A DNA stretch of 12,686 bases from Deltaproteobacteria bacterium (GTDB lineage Bacteria; UBA10199; JACPAL01; JACOUP01), in NCBI GenBank assembly GCA_030649435.1, contig JAUSKE010000035.1, positions 1 through 12,686 on the forward strand, read 5' to 3'. Every line of letters begins with the position of its first letter. Within the stretch, counting starts at the first letter, position 1. Shown here in pieces: positions 6,623 to 12,410 of this stretch. Below the pieces are notes generated by a model. The model ran no database searches and was not told the DNA's origin. It saw nothing but the letters and a program-made list of their open reading frames with translations. The translations under genes were made by a program, and so were the position numbers.

Positions 6623-7498
6623 ATGAAAACAAAGAGCTTAGGGCCAACGGGAGTGATGGTCAGCGCGATCGGTCTGGGGGGGATGCCGATGTCGCTCAAG
6701 GGGCGGCCCTCTGAAGAACAGTCGATTCAGGTGATCCACCGGGCGCTGGATCTGGGGGTGACCTTGATCGATACCGCCGATTCCTATTGTCAGGATGAGT
6801 CGGATAAGCACCATAACGAAAAACTGATCGCCAAGGCGTTGAGGCTCTATAAAGGAGAGACGCAAGGCATCATTGTGGCCACCAAAGGGGGATTGATGAG
6901 GCCCGGTGGGGACTGGGTGACGAACGGCGACCCGAAGCATATCCAAAAAACAATCCGCGAAAGTTTTGAGGCTCTGGGAGGGCAGAAGCCGATCTCTCTT
7001 TGGCAGCTTCACGCGCCGGATGACAAGATCCCGCTCGAAGAAACGCTCGGTCCGGTGAAGGAGGCGGTTTCCGAAGGATTAATCCGTTTTGTCGGTGTTT
7101 CTAATTTTTCAGTGGAGGAGATCCGTCGGGCTCGCAAAGTGGTCGACGTCGTCTCCGTGCAGAACCGGTACAATCTTTGGTGTCGGGATCCGGAGAAAGA
7201 GGGTGTTCTCAACTATTGTGAAAAAGAAGGACTGACATTTCTCCCCTGGAGTCCACTCGGTGGGGGATGGCAGGTGGGGCAGCTGAAGACGATGCCGTGG
7301 CTTATCTCCCTTGCCGAGAAGAGAAAAGTCTCCCCGCATCAAATCGTTCTGGCCTGGCTGAGGACCAAGTCTCCCTCGGTTATTCCAATCCCTGGGGCCA
7401 GCCGATTGGCGAGTATTGAAGATTCAGTTAAGGCGGCGGGTCTTGTCTTGAATGCGGAAGAGATAAGAATAATTGATCTACAAAAACCGTTTTCTTAA
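6623..7498 (+). CDS. Aldo/keto reductase family protein
   Basis: 291 residues, a NAD(P)H-dependent oxidoreductase with a TIM-barrel fold, cytoplasmic. The complete catalytic tetrad is visible: Asp and Tyr in LIDTADSY, Lys in VATKGG, His in LWQLHAPD. The cofactor-binding C-terminal part is also present (GVSNFSVEEI, LPWSPLGGG, VIPIPGASR). Length is typical for the family. The start ATG is preceded only by a weak purine stretch (AAAAAGAG). Its last 21 bases overlap the end of the convergent DoxX gene. The substrate cannot be inferred from sequence; small aldehydes, ketones or sugars are all typical. There is no operon partner on its strand before the 3' overlap, so it appears monocistronic. Confidence 0.92.
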   Translation: MKTKSLGPTGVMVSAIGLGGMPMSLKGRPSEEQSIQVIHRALDLGVTLIDTADSYCQDESDKHHNEKLIAKALRLYKGETQGIIVATKGGLMRPGGDWVTNGDPKHIQKTIRESFEALGGQKPISLWQLHAPDDKIPLEETLGPVKEAVSEGLIRFVGVSNFSVEEIRRARKVVDVVSVQNRYNLWCRDPEKEGVLNYCEKEGLTFLPWSPLGGGWQVGQLKTMPWLISLAEKRKVSPHQIVLAWLRTKSPSVIPIPGASRLASIEDSVKAAGLVLNAEEIRIIDLQKPFS

Positions 7499-7930
7499 AA
7501 ACGTATCCACTGAAAACCGGCCCGGCCCGAAGGCGAGAACGAGGAGAGCGGTCAGAAGGAACAAAAACGGTGCCTGCGAAATGAAGTTCTCCGGGTCTCT
7601 GAAAATCTGGTGTGTCGCCTCGATATGGGCGGTCAGGTAAGCCACAACCATGCTGATCGCAAGAGGGATCGCTGCAAGTCGTGAGAAGAGTCCCAAGAAA
7701 AGTAAGGCCCCGCCGATCAGTTCCGTGAACCCAACCAGATAGGCGTTGAAAAGAGGCATCGGGATATGGAGCGAGCTGAAGAAATCGACGACACGCCCGA
7801 TATTGGTTAATTTCCCCTTGCCGGCCATAAAAAAGAGAGATCCCCAATAAAGACGAAGGAGGAGAAGAAGGGGGGCCTGGAGTGAGTCGAAAAGGGAGGT
7901 CAATCGACGGTACGTTTCGATGATCGGCAT
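7478..7930 (-). CDS. DoxX-family membrane protein
   Basis: 150 residues with four hydrophobic segments: about 18-36 (LLLLLRLYWGSLFFMAG), 62-85 (FTELIGGALLFLGLF), 85-104 (LAAIPLAISMVVAYL) and 121-137 (APFLFLLTALLVLAFGP). DoxX hallmarks are present: an Arg in the first helix, G-K-G-K-L after it, and the GGALLFLGLFSRLAAIPLA stretch. Members are inner-membrane proteins linked to respiratory or sulfur/thiol redox roles (the archaeal thiosulfate:quinone oxidoreductase subunit is the namesake); the specific role here is unknown. The ATG at 7930 is chosen because the upstream frame extension (to 8008) is encoded by a palindromic repeat. An AAGG lies seven bases upstream, and a TGCTATAAG extended -10 overlaps it. 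The 3' end overlaps the aldo/keto reductase by 21 bases. Confidence 0.85.
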   Translation of the reverse strand: MPIIETYRRLTSLFDSLQAPLLLLLRLYWGSLFFMAGKGKLTNIGRVVDFFSSLHIPMPLFNAYLVGFTELIGGALLFLGLFSRLAAIPLAISMVVAYLTAHIEATHQIFRDPENFISQAPFLFLLTALLVLAFGPGRFSVDTFLRKRFL

Positions 7931-7937
7931 CCGGGAC

Positions 7938-7946
7938 CTTATAGCA
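7938..7946 (-). promoter_or_regulatory. Extended -10 promoter element for the DoxX gene
   Basis: On the minus strand TGCTATAAG fits the extended -10 form TG-N-TATAAT (5 of 6 in the hexamer). Seven bases separate it from the ATG at 7930, so transcription would start at or one base before the start codon. The overlapping AAGG could instead be a Shine-Dalgarno sequence, so the reading is ambiguous. No good -35 was seen. Confidence 0.35.
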
Positions 7947-7980
7947 AATTTCAATTGCTGGGACCAGTTCTTTTTGTTAC

Positions 7981-8038
7981 GTAGGGGCGGCCCTGCGTGG
8001 CCGCCCAAAAGAGGGCACCCACACAGGGGTGCCCCTAC
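7981..8038. repeat. REP-like double hairpin (GTAG...CTAC) directly before accC
   Basis: 58-nt element made of two head-to-head units. Left: GTAG, then an 8-bp perfect stem GGGCGGCC (7985-7992) with GGCCGCCC (7999-8006). A six-base linker (AAAAGA) follows. Right: an 8-bp perfect stem GGGCACCC (8013-8020) with GGGTGCCC (8027-8034), then CTAC (8035-8038). Each loop is six bases. This is the architecture of REP/BIME elements with the conserved GTAG tetranucleotide. It ends on the base before the accC ATG and separates accC from the divergent DoxX gene. Confidence 0.88.
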
Positions 8039-9544
8039 ATGTTTAAAAAAATTCTAATAGCCAATCGAGGTGAAATCGCCCTGCGGGTCATCCGGACCTG
8101 TCGGGAGATGGGGATCCGTACAGTCGCTGTCTATTCAGAGATCGATCGGGATTCACTCCCGGTCCGGTTCGCCGACGAGGCTTATCTTTTAGGGCCAGCC
8201 CCGGCACGCGAAAGTTATTTGAACGGCGACAAAATCGTCGCGATTGCCAAAAAGTGTGGCGCCCAAGCGATCCATCCCGGTTACGGGTTCCTCTCTGAAA
8301 ATAGTGCCTTTGCCACCCTTTGCCGAAAGAACAAAATTGTCTTCATCGGCCCAACCCCCGAAACCCTTCAGGCCTCTGGTGATAAACTGGCGGCCCGCGA
8401 ACTGGCTAAAAAGGTGAAAGTTGCTGCGGTCCCCGGGATCTATTCCCCATTGAAAGATCTAACAGAGGCGAGACGTGAGGCAAAAAAAATAGGGTACCCG
8501 ATCATCCTCAAGGCACGGGCTGGCGGTGGCGGGAAGGGGATGCGTCGGGTCGACAAAGAGTCAGAAATGGAGAGCGCTTTTCGATTGGCAACCTCGGAGG
8601 CGACGCAATCGTTTGGCGACGGCTCCCTCTATCTCGAAAAATATATCTTGGGGCCGCACCATGTGGAGCTACAGATCTTGGGGGATCGCCACGGAAATAT
8701 TATCTGTTTGGGGGAGAGGGAATGTTCCGTGCAACGGCGCCATCAAAAGATCATCGAAGAGTCGCCGTCCCCCTTTATTACGGAGGCAACACGCCGAAAG
8801 ATGATAAAGGCGGCGATCCAGCTGGCTAAAGCAGCAAAGTATGCCGGTGCCGGTACCGTTGAATTTCTTGTCGATTCAAAACAGAATTTTTATTTTTTGG
8901 AGATCAATGCGCGACTTCAAGTGGAACACCCAGTGACCGAGATGGTTACAGGATTGGATCTCGTCCGCGCCCAAATTGAAATTGCGGCGGGGAAGAGATT
9001 GAAAACAATTATTCCCCCTCCCTTGATGGGAGGGGATAAAGGGGAGGGTGATCACGCCCTCGAGTGTCGCATCTACGCCGAAGATCCCAATCATGATTTT
9101 CTTCCATCTCCCGGAAAAATTACCCAAGTTCGTTCGCCGGAAGGACCAGGCGTTCGTGTCGATTCAGCTATTTTTCAGGGGTGCGAAATTTCTGTTTATT
9201 ATGACCCAATGATTGCAAAACTAATCACCTGGGGAAAGAGTCGTGAAGAGGCGGTCCGGCGGATGCAACGGGCACTCCGTGAGTATCAGATTGTGGGGGT
9301 CAAGACCAATATTCCGTTCCATGAGGCGGTGCTCGCCCATCCCGATTTTATTAAAGGGAAGTACGATACCGGCCTGGTCGAACGAAACCTTTCTCAATTG
9401 AAGAGAAAAATAAACCAAGGGCTGGAAGAGATCGCAAAAATCGCGGTGGAGATTCATCGGAAGAGCTCTCTTCTTCATGGAGAGAGGAGCGAAGGGGCGA
9501 GGTCTCGTTGGAAGACGATCTCTTTGCAAGAGGGTTTGCGTTGA
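8039..9544 (+). CDS. accC: Biotin carboxylase subunit of acyl-CoA (propionyl-CoA) carboxylase
   Basis: 501 residues. Carboxylates biotin on the carrier protein using ATP and bicarbonate, supplying PccB. The ATG at 8039 gives the canonical start MFKKILIANRGEIALRVIR; an earlier GTG would start inside the repeat. ATP-grasp motifs are complete: K116, K158, GGGGKGM (162-168), RRHQKIIEE, E288 and N290, and RLQVEHPVTE with R292, Q294, E296. These positions coincide with E. coli AccC, but the next key Arg (E. coli R338) is R344 here. A six-residue net insertion therefore lies between them, at residues 326-338, encoded by a palindromic repeat. A tail of about 50 residues extends beyond the E. coli length. 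The only Shine-Dalgarno candidate, AGGGG at 8025-8029, is part of the upstream repeat. The stop overlaps the TTG start of the next gene (TTGA). Confidence 0.93.
   Translation: MFKKILIANRGEIALRVIRTCREMGIRTVAVYSEIDRDSLPVRFADEAYLLGPAPARESYLNGDKIVAIAKKCGAQAIHPGYGFLSENSAFATLCRKNKIVFIGPTPETLQASGDKLAARELAKKVKVAAVPGIYSPLKDLTEARREAKKIGYPIILKARAGGGGKGMRRVDKESEMESAFRLATSEATQSFGDGSLYLEKYILGPHHVELQILGDRHGNIICLGERECSVQRRHQKIIEESPSPFITEATRRKMIKAAIQLAKAAKYAGAGTVEFLVDSKQNFYFLEINARLQVEHPVTEMVTGLDLVRAQIEIAAGKRLKTIIPPPLMGGDKGEGDHALECRIYAEDPNHDFLPSPGKITQVRSPEGPGVRVDSAIFQGCEISVYYDPMIAKLITWGKSREEAVRRMQRALREYQIVGVKTNIPFHEAVLAHPDFIKGKYDTGLVERNLSQLKRKINQGLEEIAKIAVEIHRKSSLLHGERSEGARSRWKTISLQEGLR
9013..9051. repeat. Palindromic repeat, CCCCTCCC family, inside accC
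   Basis: 39-nt copy: CCCCTCCC pairs with GGGAGGGG around a TTGAT loop, followed by a tail ending AAGGGGAGGGTGA. It is translated as PPPLMGGDKGEGD (residues 326-338 of AccC). It replaces the usual loop before the H-A-x-E-C-R strand and makes it six residues longer than in E. coli AccC. The ends match the intergenic copy at 481-549. Confidence 0.85.
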
Positions 9545-9939
9545 AATCCTCCATCGACTATAAAGTTTTGGGCCCGGGACATTACTCCCTGCTTGTGGAT
9601 GGAAAATCTTATGAGGTTTTTGTTCGCAAAGAGGGCGACGGTTTTGTTGTCGAGGTTGACGGTTACCTGATACCGGTTGGATCCGAAAGGGCCAAGGGGG
9701 GATCTTCATTTAGAGTCGTTTCCGGCAAGGAAGTTGTTGTTTCTCCTATGCCGGGGCGTGTGGTTGGGATCAAAGTTAAAGTTGGTGATACGGTCAAACC
9801 GGGAGAGGGGATTCTGGTGGTCGAGGCAATGAAGATGGAGAATGAATTGCACGCCACCAAAGGGGGAACGGTCCGAGAACTCCTCGTCAAGGTCGGTCAA
9901 ACGGTTGAGGCAGGGCAGAAGCTGGTGGTGGTTGAATGA
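9541..9939 (+). CDS. Biotin carboxyl carrier protein (BCCP) of the acyl-CoA carboxylase
   Basis: 132 residues from a TTG at 9541. That start is preferred because AAGAGGG lies six bases upstream and TTGA overlaps the accC stop, as expected for coupled translation; a TTG at 9508 is possible but lacks this. The C-terminal 75 or so residues form a biotinyl domain: SPMPGRVVGIKVKVGDTV, then the biotinylation motif EAMKMEN with K98, 34 residues from the C-terminus as is typical. The N-terminal part (DYKVLGPGHYSLLVDGKSYE) resembles the region before the biotinyl domain in PCC alpha chains and probably contacts the carboxyltransferase. So the alpha subunit is split here into accC and BCCP. Its stop TGA overlaps the ATG of the mutase gene (ATGA). 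Biotinylated by BirA in the cytoplasm. Confidence 0.92.
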   Translation: MKSSIDYKVLGPGHYSLLVDGKSYEVFVRKEGDGFVVEVDGYLIPVGSERAKGGSSFRVVSGKEVVVSPMPGRVVGIKVKVGDTVKPGEGILVVEAMKMENELHATKGGTVRELLVKVGQTVEAGQKLVVVE

Positions 9940-11516
9940 AAAAAATAGATTATCTTGAAAATTTAGGTTCCCCCGGAGAATTTCCGTTCACCCGTGGGGT
10001 GCAGCCGACGATGTACCGTGGCCGGCTCTGGACGATGCGGCAATACGCCGGGTTCGGGACAGCCGAAGAGACCAATAAACGGTTCAAGTACCTGCTCGCC
10101 CATGGGCAGACCGGGCTTTCGGTCGCCTTCGATCTACCGACACAGATGGGGTACGATTCTGATCACCCGATGGTGGCTGGTGAGGTCGGGCGGGTCGGTG
10201 TCGCGATCGACACACTCGAAGATATGGAAGAGCTCTTTCGGGATATTCCTTTGGATAAAGTTTCCACCTCAATGACGATCAACGCCACGGCAGCAATCCT
10301 CCTCACCTTGTACCGTGCGGTGGCCGAGAAGCAAGGGGTTGATCCTTCTCGCTTGAGGGGGACTATTCAAAACGACATTCTGAAAGAATACATTGCCCGT
10401 GGGACTTATATTTATCCGATCATGCCGTCACTCCGGATCGTCACCGACCTTTTTATCTATTGCCAGAAAGAGATGCCGAACTGGAACGTGATCTCAGTCT
10501 CCGGATACCATATGAGGGAGGCTGGTTGCACGGCGATTCAAGAAGTTGCCTTTACCTTGCTCGATGCGATGACCTATCTCGATCAGGCGATTGCCTCTGG
10601 ATTAACGGCGGAATCAATCGCCCCACAGATTTCCTTCTTCTTTGGTGTCCACAATGATTTTCTGGAAGAGATTTCAAAGTTTCGTGCGGCGCGCCGTCTC
10701 TGGGCAAGGATCATGAAGGAGCGTTACGGCGTGACGAACGAAGAGGCGATGAAACTGCGCTTTCACTCCCAGACCGCCGGTGTTTCGCTCACGGCCCAAC
10801 AACCAAAAAATAATATTGCCCGTGTGACGTTGCAGGCGTTGGCCGCCGTGCTGGGTGGGACGCAATCACTCCACACGAACTCCTTTGATGAGGCGTTGGC
10901 GCTCCCGACCGAAGAAAGCGCACGGCTTGCCCTCAGGACACAACAGGTGATTGCTCATGAATCTGGGGTAACGAACACGATCGACCCGGTGGCCGGCTCC
11001 TACGCAATCGAAAAACTAACCGATGAGATTGAAAAGGGGGCAAGGGGGTATCTCGAAAAGATTGCAAAGATGGGGGGGATGGTCCGGGCGATTGAAAAAG
11101 GATTTATCCAGCAAGAGATCCAAAATGCCGCCTTTGCTTATCAAAAAAAGATTGAGGAAAAAAGTCAGATTGTTGTCGGGGTCAACGAATTTCGGGATGC
11201 CGTAGGGGCGCCCCTTGGCGCGCCCACAGAAGGGATGCAGTCCCACGGGGATTCCCTGTGGTCACAAGCAGCACCCCTACATAAGATTGATCCCTCTATT
11301 GAAAAAAGGCAGAAAGAAAAATTGGTCCGGTACAAGGCGAAGAGGGATCAAAAAAAGGTTGATGCCTTGCTGAAAAATTTAAAAGATGGGGCCGAGGGAA
11401 AAGAGAATCTGATCCCGTTGATCCTCGATGCGGTGAAGAACCAGGCGACGTTGGGGGAAATTTCAGGAACCCTAAAAGAGGTTTTTGGAGTTTATCGTGA
11501 GAATGTGGTGGTTTGA
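9936..11516 (+). CDS. Methylmalonyl-CoA mutase, catalytic (large/alpha) subunit
   Basis: 526 residues covering only the TIM-barrel substrate-binding part; the cobalamin-binding domain (D-x-H-x-x-G) is absent and must be a separate gene elsewhere. Isomerises methylmalonyl-CoA to succinyl-CoA. Y37 (RQYAGFGT), R155 (YIARGTY) and H192 (SGYHMREAG) have the same spacing as Tyr89, Arg207 and His244 of the Propionibacterium enzyme. The Tyr/Arg pair favours methylmalonyl-CoA over isobutyryl-CoA mutase. GTIQNDILKEYIARGTY and GGTQSLHTNSFDEAL are strongly conserved. After VVGVNEF a palindromic repeat is translated as residues 423-448. The linker from VGVN to KIDPSIEKRQ is about 33 residues, against about 14 in the human enzyme. 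ATGA overlap with BCCP shows operon coupling. The 3' end overlaps tatC by 25 bases. Confidence 0.94.
   Translation: MKKIDYLENLGSPGEFPFTRGVQPTMYRGRLWTMRQYAGFGTAEETNKRFKYLLAHGQTGLSVAFDLPTQMGYDSDHPMVAGEVGRVGVAIDTLEDMEELFRDIPLDKVSTSMTINATAAILLTLYRAVAEKQGVDPSRLRGTIQNDILKEYIARGTYIYPIMPSLRIVTDLFIYCQKEMPNWNVISVSGYHMREAGCTAIQEVAFTLLDAMTYLDQAIASGLTAESIAPQISFFFGVHNDFLEEISKFRAARRLWARIMKERYGVTNEEAMKLRFHSQTAGVSLTAQQPKNNIARVTLQALAAVLGGTQSLHTNSFDEALALPTEESARLALRTQQVIAHESGVTNTIDPVAGSYAIEKLTDEIEKGARGYLEKIAKMGGMVRAIEKGFIQQEIQNAAFAYQKKIEEKSQIVVGVNEFRDAVGAPLGAPTEGMQSHGDSLWSQAAPLHKIDPSIEKRQKEKLVRYKAKRDQKKVDALLKNLKDGAEGKENLIPLILDAVKNQATLGEISGTLKEVFGVYRENVVV
11202..11280. repeat. GTAG...CTAC palindromic repeat inside the mutase gene
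   Basis: 79-nt element starting GTAGGGGCGC and ending GCACCCCTAC. The left hairpin is GGGCGC (11206-11211) with GCGCCC (11220-11225). A middle hairpin CCACGGGG / CCCTGTGG (11243-11261, one G-T pair) lies between. The right arm is degenerate and lacks a clear partner. It is read in frame as V423 to L448 in the linker after the barrel domain. It has the same ends as the 7981-8038 element, but is longer and less symmetric. Confidence 0.75.
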
Positions 11517-12235
11517 AACAATCGGATTGCCAAGAGCGCCATCTCATACAGCGCTAAGAGTGGGATCGCCAACAGGCATTGGGAGAGGACGTCTGGTCCC
11601 GGTGTCAGGACCCCTGCCAGTAAAAAAATAAAGACAAGTACGTAGCGTCTCGCCTTGGAGAGTTGTTGGTGGGTGACGACGCCGACCTTGGCCAGAATCA
11701 CGAGAAAGAGTGGAAAGAGAAAGGCGAGGCCAAAACCGACCAAGAGCTTGATGGTAAAATCGAGGTAACTTTCCATCTTGGGCCAATACTGAATCCCGGT
11801 TCCTTCGAGGATGCTGATAAAGAAGGGAAAGCCGGCCGGAAAGACGATGAAGTAACCGAACGCCGCCCCGCCAATGAAAAGAAGACTGGCGACGAGAACA
11901 AAGCCCAACGCCCCTTTTCGTTCCTTGTTGTAGAGGCCGGGGGCGACAAAGCGCCAAACCTGGTGAAAGATAAATGGGGAGGCGAGAAAAATCCCGGCGA
12001 TGAGCGCTACTTTGAGATAACTGGTGATCGCCTCAACCGGACCGGTCACGATGAAACTGCTTCCGGCCGGGAGCGCCTGCTTCATCGGTTTTTCGAGAAC
12101 CGAAAAAATTTCCTTTGAGAAATAAAGGGTAATACCCAGACAGGCGAGAACGGCACTCCCCGAGCGGATCAGACAACGGCGGAGTTCAATCAGGTGTTCC
12201 AAGAGGGGGGTCTTGACCGGCGCCTCGGGGGTCAT
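11492..12235 (-). CDS. tatC: Twin-arginine translocase subunit TatC
   Basis: 247 residues; the six-helix inner-membrane core of the Tat pathway, which binds twin-arginine signal peptides and exports folded proteins. Seen: the N-terminal cytoplasmic signature LLEHLIELRRCLIRS; the first-loop signal-binding region SPFIFHQVWRFVAPGLYNKERK with F96 and E105 (equivalent to E. coli Phe94 and Glu103, shifted by two); then GYFIVFPAGFPFF and the late helices ending TPGPDVLSQCLLAIPLLALYE. Length is normal. The ATG overlaps the stop of the upstream tatA/tatB-like gene (ATGA), so they are co-translated. Its C-terminal codons overlap the 3' end of the convergent mutase gene by 25 bases. Confidence 0.96.
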   Translation of the reverse strand: MTPEAPVKTPLLEHLIELRRCLIRSGSAVLACLGITLYFSKEIFSVLEKPMKQALPAGSSFIVTGPVEAITSYLKVALIAGIFLASPFIFHQVWRFVAPGLYNKERKGALGFVLVASLLFIGGAAFGYFIVFPAGFPFFISILEGTGIQYWPKMESYLDFTIKLLVGFGLAFLFPLFLVILAKVGVVTHQQLSKARRYVLVFIFLLAGVLTPGPDVLSQCLLAIPLLALYEMALLAIRLFQTTTFSR

Positions 12236-12399
12236 TTGATCTCCTTCTCCAGTCCTTCGCGAAGCTCGTCCATTACCTTTTTACCCTTGCGGCTCCAGCG
12301 GCCGAGGGTGGTGGCAATCTCCGGCAACCTCTTTGGCCCAATGAAGACCAGCGCCAAGACCAGGACCAAAAGGATTTCTCCGCTACCGAGATCAAACAT
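12232..12399 (-). CDS. TatA/TatB-family Tat translocase subunit
   Basis: 55-residue protein: one N-terminal membrane helix (about residues 6-20), the hinge motif F-I-G-P-K-R-L-P at 19-26, and then a basic amphipathic helix (RWSRKGKKVMDELREGLEKEIK). MFDLGSGE with Glu8 and the long charged amphipathic helix resemble TatB. G-P-K-R-L-P is more TatA-like, so the subtype is left open; it could serve both roles. It forms the pore or adaptor with TatC. A strong AAAGGAG ribosome binding site overlaps the end of the upstream PBP gene, and its stop overlaps the tatC start. It is shorter than most TatA (about 60-90 residues) and TatB proteins. Confidence 0.9.
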   Translation of the reverse strand: MFDLGSGEILLVLVLALVFIGPKRLPEIATTLGRWSRKGKKVMDELREGLEKEIK

Positions 12400-12410
12400 T
12401 TTTTACTCCT

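Noticed and set aside
6562..6699. N-terminal extension of the nuclease-LTD gene, with a hydrophobic LFVFIATLFTGI stretch that could pass for a signal peptide
   Set aside because: It overlaps the start of the divergent aldo/keto reductase and the shared promoter gap. The ATG at 6561 has an ideal AAGGAG at proper spacing.
7482..7506. CGTTTT-CTTA-AAAACG hairpin at the reductase/DoxX junction as a bidirectional terminator
   Set aside because: A/T-rich six-base stem with no proper T-tract; its position over the two stop codons is explained by coding sequence.
7931..8008. Longer DoxX start at 8008 and longer accC start at 7997
   Set aside because: Both begin inside the GTAG...CTAC repeat. The family-typical N-termini begin at 7930 and 8039.
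9936..11516. Isobutyryl-CoA or 2-hydroxyisobutyryl-CoA mutase instead of methylmalonyl-CoA mutase
   Set aside because: The Tyr/Arg pair (Y37, R155) at the spacing of Tyr89/Arg207 is the methylmalonyl type, and the gene is in an operon with carboxylase subunits.
11663..12118. 151-residue plus-strand frame opposite tatC
   Set aside because: Highly charged low-complexity shadow of a membrane protein gene read on the opposite strand; no ribosome binding site and no family match.
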